Shown piece by piece: positions 12,196 through 23,374 of a stretch of 64,000 bases of DNA. Origin of the DNA: Allium sativum (taxonomy: Eukaryota; Streptophyta; Magnoliopsida; Asparagales; Amaryllidaceae); NCBI GenBank assembly GCA_030737875.1, contig CM060912.1:205605231-205669230 (forward strand). Direction: 5' to 3'. A program made the translations under genes and the position numbers. The notes beneath the pieces were generated by a model. The model saw only the letters and a program-made list of their open reading frames with translations, did not search any database and was not told the origin of the DNA. Position 1 is the first letter of the stretch. Each line of letters starts with the position of its first letter.

Positions 12196-12655
12196 GATAA
12201 TGCCTTCATGCTTGAACTGGAACTAGTAATTCGGACTTGCGCATAGTATTTGAGCATAAACTCGAACTATAGACATATGACTGAACTACCGATTCACGTA
12301 CCTAATTTACAACCTCAATCACGACATAATCACAACTCGACACAAACCAAACAATATCGGTTAACAAGGATGATGGTTTTAGTTCTTAGGACTAGTGATT
12401 GTCACCGTGTCCTGAATTCTTTTTATTATAATCGCATCAGCACCTCATGACACTGCATGTTCCATGTTAGTTTACACCAACATGGGGGGTACAGGTTTTT
12501 TCTGTAGTATCTAATGTTACTGTCTTACAAGTATAGTTTGCAATAACATCGAGAACTTCTCGGAGACTTAAAGGCCTAGAAGCTGAAACTGCATAACTCC
12601 CACCGCCCCAAATGGGTCATCCAGAAATTCCAGTTTGGGAGGCCGTGAGCTTGAG
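12196..12655. other. Spacer, nothing recognised
   Basis: No coding domain or terminal repeat recognised. The 3' LTR of the minus-strand Tat-2 should lie around or left of here, but I could not find it: no complement of a Tat polypurine tract is visible. Confidence 0.35.
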
Positions 12656-12859
12656 ACCTCAGAGGCTTCGACCCCCTCTCGGCGTGTAGGCCATCCATTG
12701 CACCTGTAAAGGTAGGTAGTCAGAAGGACCACAACAGTCGGGTAGGCGCACGGTCAAAACCATGATACCGAAAGGGGATGGAGCTACAGAAGGAGGCCCC
12801 GACAGAGTAGAGGATATGGATATCATGTAGGAAGACATTCTCCAGGCACCAGACATAAT

Positions 12860-15800
12860 GGCAGACGCCGCTATAGTCGATAATCTATCGGATTCAGTTC
12901 CGTTACAGATAGATGAAGCTGCATTGAGGTGCATTTGTAAGAAGTTCGACATATCCTAGGGCAACATTCACGTCCCTGAGGAAGGGGATAGGGGGACGCG
13001 CCTCCGGAATGGTACACTGCCTAAAACTAGCATATGTGTGTTGCCGAGTATATGCCCCCGTCCTACTTGTTTGTCCGGGATATGTTTCTCTTCTTTCACT
13101 TAGTGCCGACGTAATTCCATCAGAACATGTATGCCTTCCTACTTGGTACCTGTATCCTGTTCTCGAAACACCTGCACAAAGTACCAACCAGAGAAGACAT
13201 TCTGTTTCTTTTTCAAATAAAGAGGAGATCTACTAACGCGCCTTCTCTTGTTTATTTGGAGGCGCAAACCAACACTCGATTCATCTTGGGAGAGTGGAAC
13301 AGGCTCAGCAGTTTTAAGTATGACTGGTTTTATGTTCGATGCCCTCCGGGATTCGCGAAGTTAGCCAAAAGTAAGTGCTTCTTTCTTTTTTTGGGTTTGT
13401 AGTAAATCGGGTCATAAGATCGAGACTAACTTGATATTTGTGGGCAAGATATCCCCTCAAGTCCCAAAGGAAAGGTATACGATGAGCGACTTAAAGTGTT
13501 GAGTGCCATTCCAGCTGAATATCGCACTGCTCAAAATAAACTTACTGATCGTCTACTTGGCAAAGAGGATCTGCTTCCTGTAGCTTGCCCAAGAAGTCTC
13601 ATGGGTGGTGCTGGAGAAGGGGAATGAGCGAATGCTGAGGGAGGAAACAGTCCTCTTGGTCCACAGGTGAGAATGCCCTTTGTCTTATCCTAACGACGTA
13701 AGACCGTAGGAGCTCAGTGCAATCTAGTTGGCATAGCATCGGTGATGATGAGATATCTACTGAAGGAGAGGGTCAGAAGACCACCACTGTTCCATCTCCA
13801 GTAGGTGAGATGAGGTCGGAAGCGTTGCCAAGGACAGTTTCTCTAATTTCTACCTATGGGACCACCGTGTCGCTTGAAATGGAGGGCCGATTCAAAGACT
13901 TGGACAAGGTCCCAATTGAACTGGAAATGTCTTGGTTGAGGGGCGCAAGCACTGGAAGCCTTATGCTGAACGTTGAGGAGGTCACCCCTTCAAGCGAGCT
14001 AAAATATGGTTTGTGGAGGGAACACTTAGGCCACACACTCATAAAAACTAAATGACATAGTATTTGTTTATGTGCATGGAATGTTCCATTCTAACTTCGA
14101 ATCTGCTCCGTGCAGGTATAATAGTCAGTGAAAGTGACAAAACGGAGGTCGAGGGTCTAAAAGTAACCGACCACAAAAGAGAGGGGATATGAGTGGTTTT
14201 AGGAGGAGTACAGATTTGTTTCCGCAGCCCCCTCGTTCTTACGATCGCATCAGTGATCAACACTACAGAGATCAACCCCGAAACTCGAAATCTTCACCAT
14301 CTGCTATTCACATGTCGGAGTCAGACAAAAGACCAGAAACCATGAGCAAGAGGTAATAGGTTTCGATGATTCCTCCCTATCTTCCACCCGTGGCTCCCAT
14401 GACTAAATCTTTAAGTTAGGAGATGGTGCTTAAGGGGTCAAGACATAGAAAGAAGACAACGGCAAAGAAGGGTCCAGCGTTGCCTAATATATCGAAGGTC
14501 GTATAGCTCGGTAATAAAGAGAAAAAAGAGACCCAAAACGTCATTCCCTAACTTCTACTTCGATGAGATGGTGTGGCTACCGAACATACATCAGATCCCG
14601 ATGAAGGTGGACAATAACGTTTACAACAAGGTGTACAACATATAATTTTAGTACAAGAAAGCATACTAGTATGCGAGGAGGCTCTCAGAGTTGATCTTCA
14701 AAAAGACATAGCATTTCAGAATCTACAATCGGAGGTCAATGCTGAGAAAGATAGCCTCAAGAAACCGGGATTAATTGAATAAGATAATGTTTCATCTCGC
14801 ATCTATTTTTCATACTAAAGTAACACATTTATGTGCTAACCCTCTGTTGTTGAAACAGAGGATGCAGAGAGGGAGCTCTAGAAGGTCAAAGTAGAGGCAA
14901 AAGAGGCCCGGAAGTCATTTAAAGACACGCTGGCCTCAGTCTCCTCTTGAAATACCGCGCTTCAACATGACAACAAATCTATATTGGAAGAGAACAAGCG
15001 GTTGGTGTAAGAGAATAAAGAGGTGCATCATATTCGAGAAAGCAACGCAACCTTAGCCTAGGAGAATGAAAAGATATGAGCAGAAAATGAACGAGCACAA
15101 TGCCTCATTAAAGAAAATGAAGATCTGAGGAAGCTTCTAGACTGTAGTAATGCTAAACTTGAACAAGCGAGGAAAGAAAAAGCAATCGTCAAGGTCCCGT
15201 CGAGGTCCTGAACAAAGAATTGTTGGGTCGGGTATATAGCATAAAATAAGAGCACTAAGTTGAAGTGAAGAGGCTAAAAGTTGAGATTACGGAGACTGAG
15301 GAGAGAGTCGACATGTTGCTGAAGCCGTCAAATAGGTTTTGTATGTCAAGGCACTTCGATTTCGCGGAATCTCATAGGTCGAAGGCTATCCTCAAATTCT
15401 TGCTTAGACCTGCAATAGGCTGGTGGAGTTTGAGGCTGGGCAGCGGCAGGTGGCCTTAGTTAGGGAGTTTGAGTTAATGTCTGAGTGTTTGAGAAAGTGT
15501 GATGCATCTTGTCTGAAGAAAGGGCATTATTGAGAGAGGATGCCGAGTTGGTGAGGATGATGCAACTTACTATCACGAAAGGAAAATCTGTAACCATTGA
15601 GAATATGATAGTTGCTCGTGCATTTGAAGGAGGTAGCTCTCAGTAGTAGCAAGTTGCATCGCCCGCCTCTACTAGTGGCACGTTAGTCCCAACCCCCATC
15701 ATTACCGAGTATGGTCTCACTTATTCAAGGTTGGTACATGGAGGTTCTCTTCAGCCAACAGCAGGGAGCACTATGGCTGTCAAGGCTACATCGCAAATTT

Positions 15801-16760
15801 TGAAAGATAAAGCGCCTTTCTCATGAGTGCTCAAAAGGATGGGAACACGAAGTTTTAATTGACTACTTGTCTTCTCCTTCATCATGTAGGTTCCTATGAA
15901 GAAGATGTGACAACGGGCTTCATGCCAACATTGCCTACCACACCAGGGTTTGTTATGGAAACTAGAGGGGAGCAGCTGGAAGAGGGATCCATTCGCATGG
16001 ATGTTCTCGGATCTAGAGTTTGGGGAGTTCAAAATGGATGATCTCTTCCTAGAGTTGAAAGGAAGAACAGAGAAGAGTATTCAGGTGACTGGGCCAATGG
16101 AAATGGGCTCTCAAACCATGCACGAGTTAGTTAAAAAGAAGGGAGCTCAGTTGCTCGCCAAGTCAGAGAAACAGGAGGAGAAGAGAACAGATGATGTGGC
16201 GGCCCTACACACAGCTCAGGAGGAGGCTTAGAAGAAGGTTAAGGAAGAGGCTCGGGCAAAGGTACAGGAGGCAGCCAAAAAGAAAGCTGATGATGAGGCC
16301 GCCAAGAAAAGGGTTGATGACGAGTTTCAAAGGCTGAAGGGGGAGGAGGAAAAGAAGATAAAGGCAGGGCTCGAGGCCCAAATGAAAGAAGAAATAGTAG
16401 CCAAGAAAAAGACCGACAGGAATGCTAAGAAGGCCAAGCAAACTGGGAAAGTGGAGGACACCTCTATTGTGTTGGAACTGGATAGTAAAGTCACATCTAT
16501 GCCTTTGAAAGCTATCGGTGGATCTGATGAGCATACCACCGAGATTTCAAGTGGTGATGACAAGGATGGATTTTGGTGATTCCCCGGGACAAAACTACTC
16601 CGGCAAAGGAGAAGAAAGGAAGTAGAGGAAACAGATCCAAGAAGACGAAGTCGAAGAATGATGATGAGCCATCTATAGCCGACTCAGAGAAAACAAATAA
16701 GAGGGGCGATTGTCAAAATGATTATTATAGACAACTTTTTGGTTATGTAGCCCGATAGGA
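12860..16760 (+). pseudogene. Antisense extra ORF of Tat-2 (gypsy-type transposon domain plus coiled coil), broken
   Basis: Plus-strand coding remnants run opposite to Tat-2 pol and downstream of it. Near 13127-13380 a segment with FKYDWFYVRCPPGF resembles the signature of the plant 'putative gypsy type transposon' domain (Pfam Transposase_28), where a W/Y-rich FFVR motif is typical. From about 14640 to 16560 the translation is a long, Lys/Glu/Ala-rich coiled coil with stops and frameshifts (ENEDLRKLLDCSNAKLEQARKEK near 15110-15180; an EAAKKKADDEAAKK-like stretch near 16270). A basic, serine-rich tail reaches about 16758. Extra ORFs of this kind are known in Tat elements, often antisense between pol and the 3' LTR. 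Their function is unknown. The frame is too damaged to be expressed as one protein. Exon structure, if any, cannot be told. Confidence 0.5.
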
Positions 16761-17699
16761 TACGTGAGTATAGCCCTCGCTTTTGGAGATGTGATGTGGT
16801 TTTCATGTACATTACGTCATTATAAAGAATAGACAGTTATATCTTTTTTTGTGAAAGGAAGTTAGTTGACTTTTCTTATATCACATGTTGTTCCAAGTGT
16901 TCGAATTTTCGTCTATGCTTTCCAATCTTTGTACTTGCATAAATGTACTAGTCATTACACTTAAACAAATATTGTCTGTGGCTTCGCTCTTGGCGTACCC
17001 AATTCATGCAAAATCCAAGTGCGGCGATTCCAATTTTGAGATCTACTTTCGATTGTCGATCTCGAGTCATTTGGAATCTAAGTGGGTGAGCTCTGTCCTC
17101 AAGACCTCCTTTTAAACGTTGGTCTTGAGTTGTTAGGAGTCGTGAATGGACGTCATCATTTCGTTCTTTATACTCTTCCGTATTTTATTCGGGTTAGAGT
17201 TTAAGGACATCGTTGGCTCGCCAGTTTGATACTCGGACCCATGCTATCTGGATCAGAGTTTACAAGGCAAGCTGACAATATCACACTTATTTGGCTTGTG
17301 GGTTGCTTCTGAGTCCGAAGACTAAGAGACGGAGCTGGACAGTCAAGATAATGAGCATCGCTAGTAAATTATACTTGGCCTCATTGTTGGTTCTAGACTC
17401 AAGTTGACTTGTGAAGGGAGGACCACTTCATAAGGTTTAGGTCTTTGTAAAGACTCGAGGTTGTGGATCGATGCCAAACTCTATGGTGTTGATCTAGTGG
17501 AGTGCGCTCATATATGCAAGTCAGTAGTTATCACAACTCAAACATATTATGTCAAAGGTAAGTACGCCAAGAACATGGTCGTCTAAAAAAATTTACTGAT
17601 AACTTTTGGCAGTAATGGCATTTTCTTTACAATGCCTTGAAACAAAACATTGGTTGAAAGCAGTAAATCTGTATAATAAACTATCTAAAGCGAGGACGA
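16761..17699. other. Spacer between Tat-2 extra ORF and pol, nothing recognised
   Basis: The two genes are convergent here, so this stretch would hold both 3' untranslated regions. No domain, tandem repeat or terminal repeat is evident. Confidence 0.4.
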
Positions 17700-19064
17700 A
17701 GATATTTGCCATTCCATAGTCTTGGTAGTTTGGCGCCATCGACCGTCGTTAACTTAAAGGTGTCGTTACCAAGCCTGTGTTGTATGGCGTACAGACCTTC
17801 CCAGCGAGGACCAAAACCAACCGATGTGGGAAAGATTTGCTTCAAGACGAGGTCGCCGATGCCAAAGTGCTTTGGGTGGACTTTGGAGAATAAGTACAGG
17901 GCAACCCATTGGCGGTATGTGGCTGCTCCGAGTTCTGATTCGTCTCTTTTCTCTTCAAATAGGTCAAGTGATTCCAGGAGAACATCTTGGTTGGTTTTCA
18001 GATCATAATATGTGACTCGATGGGATTGGAGCTCAAGCTCAATGGGAATGACGACTTCAGATCCATATGGGAGAGCGAATGGAGTGTCTCCGGTCGCTGA
18101 CTTATGAGTAGTGCATTAAGCCTAAGGGGCTAGGGGGAGTCCATCTACCCATTTTCCTCCGGCCTTCTCCAAACGCTTCTTGATAATGGACTTGATGATT
18201 TTGTTAACAGCCTTGACCCCAACATTGGCTTGAGGATGAGCTATTGCCGAAAAAGGTTTCTCTATGTGATGTCGATGGTAGAAGGTCTTGAACTCAGAAT
18301 TCCCGAATTGGGTCTTGTTATCAAAAAAGATAGTCTTGGGAACTCCAAAATGATAGATGATGTTGCACACGATGAAGTTGATCGATTTTTTTGTAGTGAT
18401 TGTAGTGAGGGGCTCAGCCTCAGCCTATTTGGTAAAGTAATCAACTGTGACGATAGCGTATCGAGCACCTCCTTTGGCCATTGAAAGAGTTCCAATGATA
18501 TCGATTTCCCATGTCGCAAATGGCCATGGGCTGACGATCTGCGTAAGTTTAGTAGATGGGATTCTTGGAATTTTGGAAAACCTCTGGCATTTTTGCACTT
18601 GCGGGCAAAGTCTGCCGCATTTTACTCGAGGGTTGGCTAAAAATAACTGTTTTGGAGAATCTTCTTTGCCATATTTACCCCCCTTGTGTGTTCACCGCAC
18701 TCGCCATCATGCACATCCACTAGTGCATGTTCGACGAATGTCATTGTGGGCAATACACTGGAATAATGGTATAATCCTCTTTGGTAGAGCATTCCATCTT
18801 GAATGATGTATTGCGATGATTCGCAGGTGAGTGCTCGTTTCTCCTTTGATTTTTCTGGGAGGACCCTGTGTTGCAAGTAGTTCTTGAATAGAGTTATCCA
18901 AGACTCGGGCTCGGGCTCCTTCTTCGATATCGAATAAGTCCGTATCGAGTGCTTCGACTGGGACAAATTCTAAAAGTTGTGCATTCCTAGAACTTGCTAG
19001 TTTGTCCAATGAGTCGGCCTTTTCATTCTATTCTCAAGGGACGTGATTGATGATGTAGCGGTCG
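17700..19064 (-). pseudogene. Tat-2 pol: end of RNase H, integrase and C-terminal domain
   Basis: Minus-strand translation gives, in order: the end of the RNase H region (about 19064-18990); the integrase zinc-binding region with QDGMLYQRG and VHDGECGEH (18870-18660); the catalytic core with EIDIIG (near 18510), FFDNKTQF (near 18320) and AHPQANVGVK (near 18230); and a C-terminal GDLVLKQIF/WNGKYLRPR segment (17900-17700). Stops and shifts separate the pieces. The first two catalytic aspartates are visible, but the glutamate expected after AHPQAN is lysine, which would inactivate strand transfer. The TEs upstream and downstream leave no other candidate reading. Confidence 0.75.
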
Positions 19065-19069
19065 AAATT
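19065..19069. repeat. Target-site duplication of Tekay-1, left copy
   Basis: AAATT abuts the first LTR base at 19070 and is repeated exactly at 30399-30403. Five bases is the usual Ty3/gypsy duplication. Confidence 0.9.
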
Positions 19070-19320
19070 TGTAACACCCCATAAATTAAAATATTAAAGT
19101 TAACAAATTAAAGAATAATTAATTGTAAATGTGAGAATCAAGGGAAATAGGTTAAGCCATTGTGTTCGTCTCGGAATTCTGGTTGAGATAGAGTTCGAGT
19201 TTGCATAAATTGGACTTCGTATGAAGAAGTTATGGCTGTCGGAAGTTTCCAGAAAATTCAAATAAATTCAAACAGCTCGAAAACAAATTCAAATTCAAAT
19301 CAGAAGTCAGTAGCGGGCTG

Positions 19321-19338
19321 GGCGGGAAAATTCCCGCC
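19321..19338. promoter_or_regulatory. Palindrome with two E2F-like arms
   Basis: GGCGGGAAAATTCCCGCC is an 8-bp inverted repeat around AA; each arm, read as TTCCCGCC, matches the known E2F-type consensus. It lies about 240 bp upstream of the TATA box. In the 3' LTR the left arm is altered (near 27552) while the right arm is kept. Binding is an inference. Confidence 0.35.
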
Positions 19339-19343
19339 CAGGA

Positions 19344-19425
19344 CCCAGGTCGACCTGGGGGTCGACCCTAGTGTCGACCTCCCCCTACAGGTCGACCTGG
19401 GGGTCGACCTATGGGTCGACCTCCC
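19344..19425. repeat. Cluster of GTCGAC palindromes
   Basis: Six GTCGAC-containing words occur in about 80 bp, including the 16-bp palindrome CCCAGGTCGACCTGGG at 19344-19359. The 3' LTR copy is shorter by one unit, suggesting slippage after insertion. Confidence 0.7.
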
Positions 19426-19574
19426 TTACCCCCCCCCCCCCCGGGGCAGATCTAAAAGATGACGGTTTTATGACTTGCTGCTGAGTCACTAGGGTTTCTG
19501 GATAGTTCTGATCTGGTCTGAATGGTCTTGATTGATTCTAGGTTGATCGGATGGCCTAAATTAATCCTAAAATC

Positions 19575-19583
19575 TATATAAAC
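19575..19583 (+). promoter_or_regulatory. TATA box of Tekay-1 5' LTR
   Basis: TATATAAAC is followed about 20 bp later by CAAACCCTAAAACC, a typical plant transcript leader. The same arrangement is at 27791 in the 3' LTR. Confidence 0.55.
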
Positions 19584-20669
19584 ACATGTAGACTCAAACC
19601 CTAAAACCAAATAAAAATTAGAACCATGGCCGTCATGCTATCACCTTGCAACCTAGAGTAGCCGCCACCAACTAGAGAGAAAGTGAAGCTAATCAACTCA
19701 ATTCAACTCAAATTTATAACAACAACAACGAATTTGTCTACTTCAAAGGCGAGCTAAATCAATTTCAGAACTCATATTCCAGAACTCAAGACCTTCTTTT
19801 AGTTGTGAGTTCAATTTCTTTAATAAGATAATTAACAAGTTAATTGGGTTGAGATATAAATTGGATTACATGGCTATGTTTGTGAAACATTGGAAATTGT
19901 GGTATTTTGTGAATATATGCTAGATGTTCATAATGACAGTTATTGTTATAGATTCCTTTGTACGTGCCCAATCACCTATGTTCAACTTGATTCATTTTGG
20001 ACATCATTCTATATGCAGGTTTGGGTGTAGATTATATGCTAGTTTCTATATGAATTGTACACAAGTTTACATGTGAACCAAATAAAGTTACTATATGCAA
20101 GTTTAGGTAGGAATTGGATTCACATATATGCAAGTTTACCCCCTTTAAATTTAGATATATGACATACATAATTTTATGTAATTTTGTGACTATGTCCTAT
20201 GCAAGTTTTGGATGAAAACTATATTCATATATGCAATTTTTAGGTGAAAAACTATATTATATATATGCAAGTTCACACCTTTAGGCCTATGTTTAGATTC
20301 ATGTCAATACAAAGTTTATGCAAGTTATGTTGTAATCCTTATTTGCAAGATTAGATCCATTTTTTGTGTTAGGAAAATTTGCGATGTTTCTTCCCTTTTA
20401 TGTGCTAGACTAATTGCTAGTCTAATATACATATATGTCATGATAAACGCACGAACAACATGAGGACGATGGGGGTAATATTGAGAATTAGCATAAAGGC
20501 CTTGAAAAAGGCATAAAATTAATTAAAGACATTAATTGGAAAATTGGCATTTATGGACATAATTGAGACAATTATGGACATAAGTATATTTGGAATTTAT
20601 TTACAAATTTTGAATAATGATTTTAATCCACTTTGGGGTTAAATAAAGATGTGTAAATAAACCGCCTAT

Positions 20670-20884
20670 GACACGAGTTTAGACTCGTTTGTGGTGTAAG
20701 ACTGCCCGGACCCACCCGGCATATCCAGCAGCCACAAATGTCAGTTTAATGTGAGAGGTCAAAGGCATGAATTAAATGCGTAATAGTTGTAAAGACACGA
20801 GGTTAGGTTCGTTTGTGGTTTAAGACTGCCCGGACCCGCCCGGCAAATCCAGCCGCTACAAATGCCAGTCTAATGTGGGAGGTC
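20670..20884. repeat. 91-bp direct repeat inside the LTR, 124-bp period
   Basis: Units 20670-20760 and 20794-20884 each start with GACACGAG and hold a GCCCGGACC core and a GAGGTC-like end. Within a unit TTTGTGG and CCACAAA can pair across the core (the second unit has a mismatch). The 3' LTR has the same pair at 28900-28990 and 29024-29114. Confidence 0.8.
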
Positions 20885-22172
20885 TTGACAAGGTTACGGG
20901 GTTAATGAATTAAGAAACACTTAACCAGATAAACATGTGGTGGGGCATGAGGGGGTTAAGTGGGTGCCTTGGGTGGCATGTGGAATTAAGAGGGTGCCTT
21001 GGGTGGCATGTGAAATATGAGTAGATGCACTTAACCAAGATTGAAACATGTAAGAAGACATGAATAAGAATGGGGTTAAGTGGGAAAAACCTTAGAGGGG
21101 ACCAAGCATAGGTGGAAAGCTTGTGTCATGCATGGGGGGCCTTTTCAAACCAGTAACCCATTAAGTATCTTTGTAGGCTCGACCCAAGTTGAGGACGGGA
21201 CACGCGCACCGAGTTTGATTGTAAGAGGTCAAAACGGGTTAGCGGTGGCAACGCAAGTCCAACGAGGTCATATGCGTGTGTGGGCCCGGGCTGGTAGGTA
21301 AGACGTTGTTGCATCGTGTAGATATAAGCCGTGCACTTTTGGTGTTATTGGGTTGCCACTTTGGGGAGTGATACACCCCACTGTGGGGTAGCACGGGTAT
21401 CTACGAGTTAGGAAGCCGATCGAATGGGGGTAGTGGGTACACCTAGTGGAGGTAGGGGCAGAGGACACCTATGAAGGCAGCTAGGGGTACACGAAACTAC
21501 CATTATCATTATTAAGTTCTATAGGCGGGATCAAACTTTAGGGTGTTTCGTGTGGTGCAGTGTAGTAATTATCCTGTAGTGAGTAGGTACGCCTTTAACG
21601 TTATCTTGGTTCATCCGATTTCCTTTGTTTTCTTTGTCATACCCATTTGTTCACAGTCATTTCCTTATTTTCCAGCTTATGCCTTATCCTAGTTACTTAA
21701 TGATTATATTGTTAAAGTTATTGCACTCGCCAGACTTTATGTCTGACCCCCTTTGTTTCCACCTCTTTTCTTCCTTTTCACCCCCCCCCCCCCAAGGTGC
21801 TCAGGGTGGGACTAGTACTAGTGGAGCTTGATTTGGACAACTTTATCTCTTTCTTTGGAAGTTGCTTGGATCGCTGAAGTAAAAGTTCAGCCTATCTTAC
21901 TTATGGCAATTTTATGTTTGGATTATGTCTTTCATTTTATGTACTCTGATTTAGTCAAGATGGATATTATGTACTTGACTCAAGTCTTTGGTTTTTGATG
22001 ATGTAATCAAACTTATTTGTTTACCGCTGCAATGAATGAAGTTTTAAATTTTTAAGTACTACTTTATATCTGTCTTGTTGTTAAGTTTCTGTTCTATACA
22101 CACTTAAAAAGCTCCGTAGAAGTTAATGTATTCCCTTTGTGAGTGACATTAATGGACGTCGGGTGTCACACG

Positions 22173-22186
22173 TGGTATCAGAGCCA
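22173..22186 (+). other. Primer binding site of Tekay-1
   Basis: TGGTATCAGAGCCA lies two bases after the LTR and complements the 3' end of plant initiator methionine tRNA, the usual primer of chromoviruses. Confidence 0.9.
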
Positions 22187-22375
22187 AAGGTTACTAGAAC
22201 CGATAAGATATTTTGAAAAACTATTTTTCAAAAGCATTTTATAAAGAAATTCTTTCAAAAATATGTTTTAAAGAGAATATCTTCAAGAGAAAAGTTTATT
22301 TTAAAAACATAACCCCAAGAGCTGTATATCTTTCTTTCGAATTATTCGTTTGAATCTCTTCATTTTCTTTTCAGC

Positions 22376-23374
22376 ATGTCTGGAATTCCTGAGATACCCG
22401 AGGGGATACCGATACCAGGATGGTTTAGAAGGTATTTGGAAGCTAGGGCCCATATTGTAGGCCCAGCAAATGCTCCTCCTCCTCCTCATCCCTGTGTTGA
22501 CACTTTCGCAAAGATATGCAAGTACTTTCAGGCAATGGGCGGGAAACCTTTTCACGGGTCAGAGACGTTTGTTAAAGCTCGAAATTGGCTAAAGGAGATG
22601 GAAGAATTGTTTGGAATCTTTGAGGTAGAAGATGGAAGAAAGGTCCAGTTAGCTGCCAGGTTAATGAAGGATGAGGCCTCGTTTTGGTTGGAAGTCAATA
22701 ATGGAGAGCGTCCAGTTGATACATGGCCGGATTTCGGGCATAGGTTTGAGGCAAAGTTTCTCTCGCGGGCTGAAGAGAATCTATACATGGAAAGGTTTTT
22801 GGCATTGAGGCAGGGGAATCTATCAGTGAAAGAGTACGTCAACAAGTTCAATCAGTTGGCAAGATTTGGCTTGGACTTGGTGAATACACCCGAAAAGAAG
22901 GCCCTGAGATTTGTTAAGGGTTTGAACGAGCCGCTACATGGGTTAGCTATGACCCACATCCCTATGGGGGCCACCTTTGAGAGACTAGTTGACATGGCGC
23001 TTATGCATGAAGAGGAGAAAGGCGCCAATGCTAATAAGGCACCTGAGAAGAAATGGGATCAAAAGAAACCACAACAACAAAACAAGAAGGGTGGTAAAGA
23101 CAACAATTGTAAGAGAAAGAAAAGATGCTTTAACTTTGGGACACCAGGCCATCTAAGAAAAGACTGTAGGAAGAAGAAGAAGACTGGTTGTTTCCACTGT
23201 GGCGAGGCAGGACATCTGATTAAGGACTGCCCAAAGAAAGGGAAGAGGGCAGGGCCTACCTCTGGAGGGCAGATTCAGGCTCTCATGGCACCAGGGCAGG
23301 CAAGGGGGCAGGTCCAGGCTCTCGTGGTCCACCGCTGCAAGAACGAGGTAGAGCAATTTCCGTTGAAAGTTTAG
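22376..23374 (+). CDS. Tekay-1 gag (capsid/nucleocapsid)
   Basis: The 332-codon frame starts at the first ATG after the primer site in good context. Residues about 60-215 form the retrotransposon gag domain (WLKEMEELFG, EASFWLEV, EYVNKFNQLARF). A basic linker with KKPQQQNKK follows, then two CCHC zinc knuckles. The first, residues 251-264, reads CFNFGTPGHLRKDC, so its second cysteine is phenylalanine and zinc binding should fail; the second, CFHCGEAGHLIKDC (272-285), is intact. Gag would assemble the cytoplasmic particle and bind the RNA. The frame stops at 23374 just before the protease, which is in a different frame; in this clade gag and pol are usually one frame, so a frameshift is likely. 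Confidence 0.88.
   Translation: MSGIPEIPEGIPIPGWFRRYLEARAHIVGPANAPPPPHPCVDTFAKICKYFQAMGGKPFHGSETFVKARNWLKEMEELFGIFEVEDGRKVQLAARLMKDEASFWLEVNNGERPVDTWPDFGHRFEAKFLSRAEENLYMERFLALRQGNLSVKEYVNKFNQLARFGLDLVNTPEKKALRFVKGLNEPLHGLAMTHIPMGATFERLVDMALMHEEEKGANANKAPEKKWDQKKPQQQNKKGGKDNNCKRKKRCFNFGTPGHLRKDCRKKKKTGCFHCGEAGHLIKDCPKKGKRAGPTSGGQIQALMAPGQARGQVQALVVHRCKNEVEQFPLKV

Larger units (their letters stand above)
12656..19064 (-). mobile_element. Tat-2: 3' half of a decayed minus-strand Tat-type element
   Basis: On the minus strand the integrase reads from 19064 down to about 17700. Below it comes a non-coding stretch, and then an extra ORF on the plus strand (12860-16760). The 5' half continues at 30404-33460; Tekay-1 separates the two. 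Pol sequence features (short H2C2 region, DNKTQF, AHPQAN, and the C-terminal GDLVLKQIF segment) are those of the Tat lineage. The 3' LTR is not identified, so the lower boundary is approximate. Confidence 0.7.
19070..22170 (+). mobile_element. 5' LTR of Tekay-1
   Basis: The 3101-bp LTR starts TGTAACACCCC and ends GGGTGTCACA. From left to right it holds a GC-rich palindrome cluster (19321-19425), a TATA box (19575-19583), an AAACCCTAA leader, a region with recurring TATGCAAGTTT words (about 20000-20340), a 91-bp duplicated block, a short GGGTGCCTTGGGTGGCATGTG duplication (about 20960-21020) and a poly-C run at 21781-21794. Confidence 0.93.

Noticed and set aside
12356..12376. GGTTAACA, the complement of a Tat LTR start, as a candidate Tat-2 3' LTR
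   Set aside because: It is not followed by the complement of a polypurine tract and flanking sequence does not match the other LTR starts.
21126..21314. Open frames antisense in the Tekay-1 LTRs (also 29356-29544, 21268-21468, 29498-29698)
   Set aside because: They are pairs created by LTR duplication, short and without domains; conservation between the two only reflects recent shared origin.
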